The notes below the pieces were generated by a model that was not told the origin of the DNA, made no database searches, and worked only from the letters and a program-made list of their open reading frames with translations. The translations under genes were made by a program, and so were the position numbers. Positions 1-6,855 of a stretch of 8,592 bases of DNA are shown piece after piece. The DNA is taken from contig DASTUP010000207.1 in the NCBI GenBank assembly GCA_035759585.1, positions 1 to 8,592 of the forward strand, read 5' to 3'. This DNA is from CAMLLJ01 sp035759585 (GTDB lineage Bacteria; Gemmatimonadota; Gemmatimonadetes; Gemmatimonadales; GWC2-71-9). How positions within the stretch are numbered: the stretch's first letter is position 1; every line of letters starts with the position of its first letter.

Positions 1-88
1 ACCACGCGCTCGGGATCGTCTCGGCGCGCTCGACCGGCTGAGCCGTGAGGTCGGCCGGAGAGATTTCAGGGTGCTCGGCGGAGGTCAT
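1..88 (-). CDS. N-terminal fragment, possible Rieske-type ring-hydroxylating oxygenase alpha subunit
   Basis: The minus strand has an ATG at 88-86 followed by an open frame of 29 codons to the window edge. It reads MTSAEHPEISPADLTAQPV, then ERAETIPSAW. Third codon positions are mostly G or C, as in the neighbouring genes, which supports real coding. The ATG lies 15 bases after the TAA of the upstream decarboxylase, so the two are probably co-transcribed. No good Shine-Dalgarno motif precedes the ATG, so translational coupling or a slightly different start is possible. The segment ERAETIPSAW resembles the start of aromatic ring-hydroxylating dioxygenase alpha subunits, where a R-A-x-T-[LI]-P motif precedes the first helix and the Rieske [2Fe-2S] domain. 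That is recall of a family pattern over about 10 residues. The Rieske C-x-H and C-x2-H motifs would lie outside the window. Coding is moderately likely; the function is tentative. Confidence 0.5.
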   Translation of the reverse strand, partial: MTSAEHPEISPADLTAQPVERAETIPSAW

Positions 89-103
89 CTCGCGAAGATA
101 CGG

Positions 104-1555
104 TTACGCGGAGGGGGCGGCCAGCAGGCGGCGCGCCTCGCCGGCGAGCTGCTCGAGGAGCCTCGCGAGGTGCGCGGGCCCGGTCCGCGGATTCATCACG
201 GTCACGCGCAGGACGGGGCGGCCGTCGAGCACCGTGAGCGTGATCCACCCCTCTCCGCTGCGATTGTACGCTGCCCGGAGCCGGCGATTCAGGTCGTCGA
301 GCGCCACCGGGTCCGTGGCTCCGCCAGTAAAGCGGAAGCAGAGGATGTTCGACTGCGGCGCGTGCACCGCCTCGAAGTCGGGATGCGCCACGACCGCCTC
401 GTAGAGCTCCTGCGCCCGCTGGCAGAGCAGGTCGTGGAGGCCGGCGATTCCGTCGGCGCCGTAGCGCTGCAGCGCGACCCATACCTTGAGCGCGTCGAAG
501 CGGCGCGAACACTGGAAGCTTCGCGTCCCCTGGTCCCAGCGCCGCCCTTCCGAGCCGTGAAAGAGATAGGGCGCCTGCTGCGCGAATGCCGTCTCGAGGT
601 CGGCTTCCCGTCGCATGATCACCGTCCCGGCGGACAGCGGCAGGAGCATCATCTTGTGCGGATCCCACGCGATGGACCGGGCGTGGCCGATACCGCCGAG
701 GCGGTGCCGATGCTTCCCGGAAAGCAGTGCCGACGCGCCGTGGGCGGCGTCCACGTGCAGCCAGAGCCCGCGCGCCTCGCAGAGCTCGCCGATGGCGGCG
801 AGGTCGTCGAACGACCCCGTCGCGGTAGACCCGGCAGTGGCGACGACGGCCATGACGCGCTGCCGCTCATCGGCCATCCTGTCGAGCGTCCGCTCCAGCT
901 CCGCCACGTCCATGGCGTGCTCGCGCGAAGGCACGCGAACGACCCGGCTCATGCCGAGCCCCAGCTCCCCCGCGGCACGCGAGACGGCGTAGTGCGCATG
1001 CTCCCCGCAGACGATGAACGGCGGGTTCGCACCGACCCCGTGCTCCCACGCATCCGGCATGCACGCGGCGCGCGCCGCGAGGAGCGCGGTGAACGTCGCC
1101 TCCGTCCCCCCGGAGGTGAATGTCCCGCCCGACTCCGGCCCGAATCCCGCCAGCTCGCACATCCACCGGACGACCTGCGCCTCGACCACCGTCCCCGCCG
1201 GCGACATCTCCCGCACGGCAAGGGAATTGTTGATCGCCGACGCGATCAGCTCGGACCAGATTCCCGCGGGCAGCGGTGCGCTGACCTGATGGCCGAGGTA
1301 CATCGGATGGGAAAGGCGAATCGATTCGGCCGCGACATCGCTGCGCACGCGGGCGAGCACGCTCTCGAGCGGCGCTCCTCCGAGCGGCAGCGCCTCGTCG
1401 AACCGCGCGGCGAGCGTCTCCGGCAAGGTGGACGGCGTCACCGGAAGTTCGCCGCCGGCGCTCTCGGCAAGGAACGCCACCGCGAGCTCGAGGAAGCGCG
1501 TGCCGGCTTCGAAGGTCGCATCCGCTTCAAGGGCGGCTAGCGGCCCGACGGACAT
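104..1555 (-). CDS. PLP-dependent group II amino-acid decarboxylase
   Basis: This 483-residue protein is a fold-type I pyridoxal-phosphate decarboxylase of the group II (DDC/GAD/diaminobutyrate decarboxylase) family. Such enzymes remove the alpha-carboxylate of an amino acid to give an amine in the cytoplasm. Visible motifs in order are HPMYLGH (83-89) near the substrate pocket, TSGGTEA (148-153 region) that binds the cofactor phosphate, GEHAHYAVSRAA with H188 expected to stack on the PLP ring, ATAGSTATGSFDD (239-251), HVDAAHG with D269 expected to contact the pyridine nitrogen, and WDPHKMM with K301 as the Schiff-base lysine. The C-terminus has the family's LRVTVMNPRT segment (449-458). Length is normal for the family and no key residue is missing. 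The ATG at 1555 is preceded by AGGAG with 5-base spacing. Substrate cannot be assigned: aspartate, 2,4-diaminobutyrate, glutamate or an aromatic amino acid are all possible. It is divergent from the lipoprotein gene and probably co-transcribed with the partial gene at 1-88. Confidence 0.93.
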   Translation of the reverse strand: MSVGPLAALEADATFEAGTRFLELAVAFLAESAGGELPVTPSTLPETLAARFDEALPLGGAPLESVLARVRSDVAAESIRLSHPMYLGHQVSAPLPAGIWSELIASAINNSLAVREMSPAGTVVEAQVVRWMCELAGFGPESGGTFTSGGTEATFTALLAARAACMPDAWEHGVGANPPFIVCGEHAHYAVSRAAGELGLGMSRVVRVPSREHAMDVAELERTLDRMADERQRVMAVVATAGSTATGSFDDLAAIGELCEARGLWLHVDAAHGASALLSGKHRHRLGGIGHARSIAWDPHKMMLLPLSAGTVIMRREADLETAFAQQAPYLFHGSEGRRWDQGTRSFQCSRRFDALKVWVALQRYGADGIAGLHDLLCQRAQELYEAVVAHPDFEAVHAPQSNILCFRFTGGATDPVALDDLNRRLRAAYNRSGEGWITLTVLDGRPVLRVTVMNPRTGPAHLARLLEQLAGEARRLLAAPSA

Positions 1556-1560
1556 GGCTA

Positions 1561-1565
1561 CTCCT
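1561..1565 (-). promoter_or_regulatory. Ribosome binding site of the PLP decarboxylase
   Basis: On the minus strand AGGAG is followed by TAGCC and then the ATG at 1555. The 5-base spacing is good and fixes the start of the decarboxylase. Confidence 0.7.
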
Positions 1566-1620
1566 GGGCAAGGGACGAAAAGCGGGAGGAAAGATACATT
1601 TGCACTCAGCCCCAGCCGAC

Positions 1621-1624
1621 AAGG
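1621..1624 (+). promoter_or_regulatory. Ribosome binding site choosing the ATG at 1630
   Basis: AAGG lies 5 bases upstream of the ATG at 1630. A stronger GGAGGA (1585-1590) lies 9 bases upstream of an in-frame TTG at 1600, so the choice is not clear from Shine-Dalgarno strength alone. The ATG is preferred because it gives a compact lipoprotein signal peptide with a basic start (MLRLLR). Confidence 0.4.
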
Positions 1625-1629
1625 CCGCC

Positions 1630-2613
1630 ATGCTTCGCCTGCTCCGCAGTTCCGTCGTCATCCTCGGATCCATCGCCTTCGCCGCCTGTGGACGCGGCGA
1701 GCCCGCCGGCAGTGCGGCCGCCCGCACCGACTCCGCGGCGCCCGATTCGGCGGCGCCCGGGCTGATCTCGGTGATCCGGGTGAACGAGGGCCAGCGCGGC
1801 ATGATCGCCATGGCGAAATGGCTCCTCCCCTCGGACGGCAACGCGCTGCTCGTCGTCGAGGACTGGAGCTCGATCGAGAACGAGCCGTTCTTCGACGGAA
1901 TGCTCTTCGCATCCGAATCCACGGGACTCGTCGTGCGCATCGACTCGATCTGGGACGCGGCGCCTTCGCCCGACTGGAGCCAGGTGGCGTTCGGCGCCGC
2001 GACGATCATTCGCGGCGGGGAGCAGGACCAGGTGCCCGCCGATTCGTTCCGTGCCGCGGCGGCCCGCCTTGGCGTGTCGGTGGACGAAGCGCGCGACGCT
2101 TCGTTCCCAGCCAGTGGAATGGCGGCGATGGCGGGCCTCGCCCAGGTCGGCATCATGGATGCCTCGACGGGCCGGGAACGCCGGCTCCCGCTCCTCGCCG
2201 GCTGGCGGGTACGGTGGAGCGGTGACGGCCAGACACTCCTCGCAGGGCGGGGGCCGCGGCGCTCCGACGATGACGATCCCCCTTCCCGCTGGGTGAGCGC
2301 CGAGCCGGCGACCGGCGCCATCGTGGGACCGGTCGAGCCCGATCCCGCGCTCGCTCCTTCGTGGGTGGCCGGTCCCACGATCGACATGTCGGTCGATCCG
2401 GATACCGGCCGCGTGGAGATTCCGGTGGAGGGAGGCGCCGTCGTGAGTGACTCGAGCCGGATCACTCTGCGCGGCCATCGGGTCGGCCCCGGCATCGCGC
2501 TCGCCGCCACGCGCCGAGGCTGCTACATCGCTGCGCTGGTCCCCGATTCGTCCGCCGGCGAGTACGATCCGAAGCATCGCCTGATGGTCTACGACACGGG
2601 GTGCCGCCGGTGA
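1630..2613 (+). CDS. Predicted lipoprotein of unknown function, possible beta-propeller-like repeats
   Basis: I do not recognise this 327-residue protein as a named family. It begins with a short basic n-region (MLRLLR), a hydrophobic stretch (residues 8-19) and a lipobox-like AFAAC, so Cys20 would be the lipidated residue and the protein should be anchored in the cell envelope. The -3 residue Phe is not the canonical Leu, which lowers certainty slightly. A low-complexity Ala/Ser/Asp/Pro linker follows (about 21-44). Two segments, APSPDWSQVAFG (111-122) and WRVRWSGDGQTLLAG (192-206), resemble the P-D/G-x-x-x-[LIV]-[AL] strands of TolB/PD40-type beta-propeller repeats. An acidic DDDD patch sits at 213-216. 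Cys298 and Cys325 could form a disulfide. An in-frame TTG at 1600 would add 10 residues. The stop overlaps the next gene's GTG by 4 bases, so the two proteins are probably translationally coupled. Confidence 0.8.
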   Translation: MLRLLRSSVVILGSIAFAACGRGEPAGSAAARTDSAAPDSAAPGLISVIRVNEGQRGMIAMAKWLLPSDGNALLVVEDWSSIENEPFFDGMLFASESTGLVVRIDSIWDAAPSPDWSQVAFGAATIIRGGEQDQVPADSFRAAAARLGVSVDEARDASFPASGMAAMAGLAQVGIMDASTGRERRLPLLAGWRVRWSGDGQTLLAGRGPRRSDDDDPPSRWVSAEPATGAIVGPVEPDPALAPSWVAGPTIDMSVDPDTGRVEIPVEGGAVVSDSSRITLRGHRVGPGIALAATRRGCYIAALVPDSSAGEYDPKHRLMVYDTGCRR

Positions 2614-4457
2614 GCGATCCCGCGCGGATTCCGGTCGTCCGGATCGATGATCCCGACGCGCTCGCGGCCACGGTCGCCGGTCGGATCGCACAGCTGATCC
2701 GCCGGCACGACTCCGCCGGCCTGCCGACCGTGCTGGGACTCGCCACCGGGTCGACGCCCGTCGGCGTCTACCGCGAGCTGGTCCGCATGCACCGCGAGGA
2801 GGGGCTCTCGTTCCGCGGCGTCGAGACGTTCAATCTCGACGAGTACTTCCCGATGGACCCGGAGAATCTCCATTCCTATCACCGGTTCATGCGGGAGAAT
2901 TTCTTCGGCGAGATCGACATCGACCCGTCGAGGGTGCACATCCCCCGCGGCGACCTGCCGCGCGACGAGATCGCGAGCCATGCCGCGGAATACGAGGCCG
3001 CCATCGCGCGGGCCGGCGGCATCGACTTCCAGATCCTCGGCATCGGGAAGACCGGCCACATCGGCTTCAACGAACCGGGCTCCGGCCCCGGGACACGCAC
3101 GCGGCTGGTGACGCTCGATACCGTGACCCGCAAGGATGCGGCTGCCGATTTCTTCGGGGAGGAGAACGTGCCGCGGGAAGCGGTGACGATGGGCGTCGCC
3201 ACGATCCTCGAGGCGCGGGAGATCGTCATCCTCGCCACGGGCGAGCACAAGGCGGGCATCGTGCGCCGGGCGGTCGAAGGCGAGGTGGACGTGGCGGTCG
3301 CGGCGACGGTGCTGCAGCGCCACCCGGCCACGACGTTCTACGTGGATGCGGCCGCAGCGGCCGAGCTCACGCGTTACGCCACACCGTGGGTCGTCGAGGA
3401 AGTCGAATGGACGCCGGAGCTCGCCGTGCAGGCGGTGGTCTGGCTCGCCCGGCGCACCGGCAAGGCGATCCTCAAGCTTACCGGGAGCGATTACGCGGAG
3501 CACGGCCTCTCGCCGCTCCTGGCGCGGCATGGGGCCGCGGGCGTCATCAACGGGATCGTGTTCAACGCGCTCGGCGCGAAGATCCGGGGCCGGTCGAAGC
3601 TACCGCGAGGCACGCGCATCGTCTGCTTCTCCCCGCATCCGGACGACGACGTCATCTCGATGGGCGGCATGCTCCGGAAGCTCGTCGAGAACGCGAACGA
3701 GATCGTCGTCGCCTACCAGACGAGCGGCAACATCGCCGTGTTCGATCACGACGTGCGGCGGTACGTGGACCTGCTCGAGCGCCTCGCCCGCGAGCGGCTC
3801 CTCGACGCGGAGCACGTGACGCCGCTCGCCACCCGCGTCCGGGAGTTCCTGGCGCGAAAGATCCCCGGCGAAGTGGACCTCGATGAAGTACAGGACCTCA
3901 AGCGTCTCATCCGGGAAGCCGAGGCCGTGAGCGGCATCGAGACGCTCGGCCTCTCCGCGGCGAATGCGCGGTTTCTCGACCTCCCGTTCTACCAGACGGG
4001 AAAGGTCAGGAAGGATCCGATCGGCCCGGCCGACGTGGCGATTGTGCGGAAGCTGCTCGAGGAAGTGCGCCCCCAGGTCGTGTTCGCGGCCGGCGACCTG
4101 AGCGACCCGCACGGCACCCACCGCATGTGCCTCGAGGCCGTGGACCAGGCGCTCGCGGAGCTGTATCCATCGGGGAAGGACCGGCCCGAGGTCTGGCTCT
4201 ATCGCGGCGCGTGGCAGGAGTGGCCCGTGACCGAGGCCACGTGGCTCGTGCCGCTCTCACAGGAAGAGCTGAAGCTCAAGATCAGCGCGATCTTCAAGCA
4301 CCAGTCCCAGAAGGACTCCGCCCCCTTCCCCGGCGGCCACGACGACCGCGAATTCTGGCAGCGCGTCGAGGCCCGCAACAAGGAAACCGCCGCGCTCCTG
4401 GACCGCCTCGGCCTGGCGGAATACTTCGCGATGGAAGCGTACGTGGTGAGGGGATGA
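2610..4457 (+). CDS. nagB: NagB-type glucosamine-6-phosphate deaminase fused to PIG-L/LmbE deacetylase
   Basis: This 615-residue protein joins two enzymes of amino-sugar catabolism. Residues about 8-255 form a NagB sugar-phosphate isomerase fold: ATGSTP phosphate loop (45-50), NLDEY with D77 matching the catalytic Asp72 of E. coli NagB, GIGKTGHIGFNEPGS with H150 and E155 matching His143 and Glu148, and GEHKAG with K214 in the phosphate site. NagB converts glucosamine-6-phosphate to fructose-6-phosphate and ammonia. Residues about 335-610 are a PIG-L/LmbE zinc deacetylase domain, with PHPDDD (H343, D345, D346) and DPHGTH (H501, H504) as likely zinc ligands. That family removes N-acetyl groups from GlcNAc conjugates. 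A connecting region of about 80 residues links them. The residue matching NagB Asp141 is Thr148. E. coli NagB has 266 residues, so the extra half is a true fusion in one continuous frame. The chosen GTG overlaps the lipoprotein stop by 4 bases, with GGGG 8 bases upstream; an in-frame GTG at 2601 would add three residues. Confidence 0.9.
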   Translation: MSDPARIPVVRIDDPDALAATVAGRIAQLIRRHDSAGLPTVLGLATGSTPVGVYRELVRMHREEGLSFRGVETFNLDEYFPMDPENLHSYHRFMRENFFGEIDIDPSRVHIPRGDLPRDEIASHAAEYEAAIARAGGIDFQILGIGKTGHIGFNEPGSGPGTRTRLVTLDTVTRKDAAADFFGEENVPREAVTMGVATILEAREIVILATGEHKAGIVRRAVEGEVDVAVAATVLQRHPATTFYVDAAAAAELTRYATPWVVEEVEWTPELAVQAVVWLARRTGKAILKLTGSDYAEHGLSPLLARHGAAGVINGIVFNALGAKIRGRSKLPRGTRIVCFSPHPDDDVISMGGMLRKLVENANEIVVAYQTSGNIAVFDHDVRRYVDLLERLARERLLDAEHVTPLATRVREFLARKIPGEVDLDEVQDLKRLIREAEAVSGIETLGLSAANARFLDLPFYQTGKVRKDPIGPADVAIVRKLLEEVRPQVVFAAGDLSDPHGTHRMCLEAVDQALAELYPSGKDRPEVWLYRGAWQEWPVTEATWLVPLSQEELKLKISAIFKHQSQKDSAPFPGGHDDREFWQRVEARNKETAALLDRLGLAEYFAMEAYVVRG

Positions 4458-4542
4458 TCTTGATTCTTGAAGCGCGGAGGGCGGAGGCGCGGAGGGCGGA
4501 GGGTTCCGTGCGGGGGCAGGCTCGGTACTCCGGGGCGGATTC

Positions 4543-4550
4543 TTTTTTTT
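4543..4550 (+). terminator. T8 tract, possible 3' end signal for the nagB transcript
   Basis: A run of eight T residues lies 85 bases after the nagB stop, inside repeat copy A. The preceding sequence is GC-rich (CTCCGGGGCGGAT just upstream), but I could not draw a clean stem directly before the run. It is therefore only a candidate terminator tract. Confidence 0.25.
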
Positions 4551-4562
4551 GATGTTTTGTGA

Positions 4563-4589
4563 GCTCCGTGCGCGTCCGGCGCACGGAGC
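4563..4589. repeat. Perfect 11-bp hairpin inside copy A
   Basis: GCTCCGTGCGC (4563-4573) and GCGCACGGAGC (4579-4589) are exact reverse complements separated by the 5-base loop GTCCG. There is no T run after the stem on either strand, so it is not a classic intrinsic terminator by itself. It could still be a structural part of the element. Confidence 0.7.
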
Positions 4590-4625
4590 CCCCGGATAAG
4601 ACCAAAATAAACAAATCGGGGACTC

Positions 4626-4645
4626 CGGCTCGGCAAGCGGAGCCG
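4626..4645. repeat. Small 6-bp hairpin inside copy A
   Basis: CGGCTC (4626-4631) pairs with GAGCCG (4640-4645) across an 8-base loop. It adds a second internal stem to the core of copy A, between the 12-base core word and the right arm. Confidence 0.45.
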
Positions 4646-4708
4646 CCCCGACCACGGCGCCCTCCGCCCTCCGCGCCTCCGCGCCTCCGCGTTTAGACGA
4701 TCAAACCC

Positions 4709-6841
4709 TCAATCCGGATAGAACTTTTCGCCGCGGTCGGCCATCGCCACGAGTGATGGGGACGGACGGAAGCGATGCCCGTAGATGCCGGCGAGCTCGC
4801 GGAGGGTGTCGGCGACCCGGGCGGGGCCGAGGGTGTCGATGGTGCGGAGCGGGCCGCCACGGAAAGCGGGATACCCGATCCCGAAGATGGCGCCGATGTC
4901 CCCGTCCCGCGGCGACCGGATCACGCCCTCGTGCGCCGCCATCGCCGCCTCGTTCAGCATCGCATAGAGAAGGCGCCGCTCCACCGTCGCTGCCGGAGTG
5001 TTTTCCTGCGGCGTGACGCCGAGCAGCGCGTACACGCCCGCATCGGGCCCCGCCTTCTTCCCATCGCGGTACTCGTAGAATCCCCGTCCGTTCTTCCGCC
5101 CCTGGCGATCGTCCGCGAGCATCCGGTCGAGCACGTCCGACGGCTCGAGCCGCTCGCCGTACGCGCCGTGCATCACCTTCGCCACCTTCGCGCCGACGTC
5201 GAGGCCGACTTCGTCCAGCAGCGTGACCGGCCCGACCGGAAAGCCGTACTCGGTCATCGTCCGGTCGATGAGGTCGATCGGCACGCCTTCGCGCACGAGG
5301 ATTCCCGCCTCGTTCATGTAGGGAAGGAGAATCCGGTTGACCCAGAAGCCCGGGCTGTCGCCGACCACGATGACGGTCTTTCCCATCTTCCGGCCGAAGC
5401 GGACCGCGCGAACGACCGTCTCCGCCGATGTCCCGGCATGCGGAATCACCTCGAGGAGCGGCATCTTCTCCACCGGCGAGAAGAAATGCATCCCGACCAC
5501 CTGCTCGGGTCGGCTCGCGCCGGCGGCGATGTGCCCGATCGGAATCGTCGAGGTGTTCGTCGCGAAGATCGTGGCATCGCGCGTCTCGCGCTCGACTTCC
5601 GCCAGGACCTTCCGCTTGACGTCCAGGTCCTCGAAGACCGCTTCGATGACGAGATCGGCGCGGAGGAAGCCACTGTAGTCCGCCGCACCCGAGAGGAGCG
5701 CCACGAGCTGCTCGTACTTCGGCTGCCGGAGCCTCCGGCGCTCGAGGCGGTCGTCGAGGATGCGCCGCGCGCCGCGGATGCCCTTCCCGACCCGCGGGAG
5801 GTCGGCATCCTTGAGGCGCGCCTCGACTTCCGCGTTGAGCACCGCGGTGCCGGCGATCGCCGCACCCATGAACCCGGCCCCGACCACCGCAAGGCGGCGC
5901 ACCGGCGGCACCTTGAGCGACGCGGCGCCGGGGACGCCGTCGTCCTTCCTGAGCGCGGTCGTCGCGAAGAAGATCTGCACCAGGGTCCGCGACACGTCGG
6001 TCATGGCGAGCTCGCCGAAGAGGCGCGACTCCTCCCTGAGGCCGGCGCGCATCCCCTGCTCGAGGCCGGTCCTGACCGCTTCGATGGACGCGAGCGGCGC
6101 CGGGTAATGCCCGCCGGTTCGCTCGCGCACCTGCTTCTCCGCCTGTGCGTACACGATCCGCCGGCCGATCGGCGTGCGGTCGAGGAAGAGCGCCTGCAGG
6201 CCGCCCTTTGCCGCGCGGCGCGGCGGGCCGCCGCGCACGATCCGCTCCGCCGCTGCGACGGCGGTCCGCCGGAGGATGCTCTCCGGCACGATCTCGTCCG
6301 CCATGCCGAGCCGGTACGCCTTCTCCGCCCGCTCGCTCTTGCCGGCCAGGATCATGTCGAACGCCGCGCGCACGCCGACGAGTCTCGGCAGCCGCTGGGT
6401 TCCGCCGACACCCGGTAGAAGGCCGAGCTGGACTTCGGGAAGGCCGAGCTGGGTCTTCGGGCTGTCGGTGACGACGCGCCAGTGGCAGGCGAGCGCGAGC
6501 TCGAAGCCTCCGCCGAGGCAGGCGCCGTGGATGGCGGCGACGAACGGCTTCGGGAAGCCGGCGACGCGGTCGGCGATCTCCTGCCCCGCCCGGCTCAGCG
6601 CCGACGCCTCCGCCGCGGAGCGCAGCCGCGCGAACTGCTCGATATCGGCGCCGGCAATGAAATTGTCGGCCTTGCCGGAGATGAGCACCACGGCCCGCAC
6701 CATGCCGTCCTCACCGAGGCGGGTGAGGAGCGCCTCGAACTCGTCCATGACCTCCGCGGTGAGCTTGTTGACCGGCTCCCCCGGAAGATCGAACGCCACG
6801 ACCGCGACGCCGTTCTCGTTCTCAACGCTGAATGCGGTCAT
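4709..6841 (-). CDS. fadJ: Fatty acid oxidation complex alpha subunit FadJ-type (enoyl-CoA hydratase/3-hydroxyacyl-CoA dehydrogenase)
   Basis: This 710-residue multifunctional enzyme, close to E. coli FadJ in length, hydrates 2-enoyl-CoA and oxidises the resulting 3-hydroxyacyl-CoA with NAD+ in fatty-acid beta-oxidation. The N-terminal crotonase domain (about 1-200) shows FIAGADI (61-67) and HGACLGGGFELALAC (105-119) for the CoA oxyanion hole, with E114 and E136 (LPEVQLGLLPGVGGTQRLPR region) as the catalytic glutamates. The dehydrogenase half begins at about 314 with the Rossmann motif VVGAGFMG (319-326). It continues with ATNTST (427-432), MHFFSPVEKMPLLEVI containing catalytic H452 and its partner E464, and DSPGFWVNRIL with N502. 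The C-terminal 3HCDH domains contain GFPVGPVTLLDEVGLDVG (533-550) and GIGYPAFRGGP (654-664). The ATG at 6841 has only a weak purine stretch (AAGAGA) upstream. It lies downstream of the thiolase gene on the same strand, separated by repeat copy B. FadB-like enzymes share this layout; pairing with a FadI-type thiolase favours FadJ. Confidence 0.95.
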   Translation of the reverse strand: MTAFSVENENGVAVVAFDLPGEPVNKLTAEVMDEFEALLTRLGEDGMVRAVVLISGKADNFIAGADIEQFARLRSAAEASALSRAGQEIADRVAGFPKPFVAAIHGACLGGGFELALACHWRVVTDSPKTQLGLPEVQLGLLPGVGGTQRLPRLVGVRAAFDMILAGKSERAEKAYRLGMADEIVPESILRRTAVAAAERIVRGGPPRRAAKGGLQALFLDRTPIGRRIVYAQAEKQVRERTGGHYPAPLASIEAVRTGLEQGMRAGLREESRLFGELAMTDVSRTLVQIFFATTALRKDDGVPGAASLKVPPVRRLAVVGAGFMGAAIAGTAVLNAEVEARLKDADLPRVGKGIRGARRILDDRLERRRLRQPKYEQLVALLSGAADYSGFLRADLVIEAVFEDLDVKRKVLAEVERETRDATIFATNTSTIPIGHIAAGASRPEQVVGMHFFSPVEKMPLLEVIPHAGTSAETVVRAVRFGRKMGKTVIVVGDSPGFWVNRILLPYMNEAGILVREGVPIDLIDRTMTEYGFPVGPVTLLDEVGLDVGAKVAKVMHGAYGERLEPSDVLDRMLADDRQGRKNGRGFYEYRDGKKAGPDAGVYALLGVTPQENTPAATVERRLLYAMLNEAAMAAHEGVIRSPRDGDIGAIFGIGYPAFRGGPLRTIDTLGPARVADTLRELAGIYGHRFRPSPSLVAMADRGEKFYPD

Positions 6842-6855
6842 CGATCATTTCTCTT

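Larger units (their letters stand above)
1556..1629. promoter_or_regulatory. Divergent intergenic region, probable back-to-back promoters
   Basis: This 74-base gap lies between the divergent decarboxylase and lipoprotein genes and must hold or adjoin the promoters for both. The only AT-rich patch is around 1590-1601. Read on plus it offers TACATT (1595-1600) as a -10-like hexamer. Read on minus the same patch gives TGTATCTT, an extended -10-like motif. The two candidates overlap, so the promoters could compete. No convincing -35 hexamer is visible at the right distance for either. If TACATT is a true -10, transcription would start near 1607, which excludes the alternative TTG start at 1600 for the lipoprotein. 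Confidence 0.3.
4471..4692. repeat. Inverted-repeat element, copy A (G-rich/C-rich arms)
   Basis: This 222-base element fills the gap between the convergent nagB fusion and fadJ. Its left arm is 4471-4503 and its right arm 4660-4692. The innermost 23 bases of the arms (4481-4503 and 4660-4682) are perfectly complementary; the outer 10 bases pair only with a one-base shift. The arms are built of GCGGAGGG/GCGGAGGC units. The interior is less GC-rich and holds an 8-T run, two small hairpins and the word ATAAACAAATCG (4607-4618). The right arm, read in reverse complement, differs from the matching arm of copy B at only 1 of 33 positions. Copy A is inverted relative to copy B. It starts 13 bases after the nagB stop and ends 16 bases from the fadJ stop. 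It may act as a two-way transcript-end hairpin. No coding frame in it looks genuine. Confidence 0.8.

Noticed and set aside
71..1540. 489-codon plus-strand open frame opposite the decarboxylase
   Set aside because: It is antisense to a gene with clear PLP decarboxylase motifs. Its translation is rich in Arg, His and Pro with no recognisable domain, as expected for a shadow frame in high-GC DNA.
1600..1629. TTG at 1600 as the lipoprotein start
   Set aside because: It has a strong GGAGGA upstream, but it would place 10 extra residues before the signal peptide and overlaps a possible -10 motif. It is kept as an alternative, not the preferred start.
1606..2691. 361-codon minus-strand open frame opposite the lipoprotein gene
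   Set aside because: The plus strand carries a signal peptide with lipobox and a 4-base coupled downstream start. The minus translation is an Arg-rich shadow.
4471..4692. CRISPR-like or tandem repeat array from the repeated GCGGAGGG units
   Set aside because: Units are 7-9 bases, directly adjacent without spacers, and form the arms of an inverted repeat, not an array.
4775..6418. 547-codon plus-strand open frame opposite fadJ
   Set aside because: It is antisense to fadJ, with low-complexity charged composition and no family motif.
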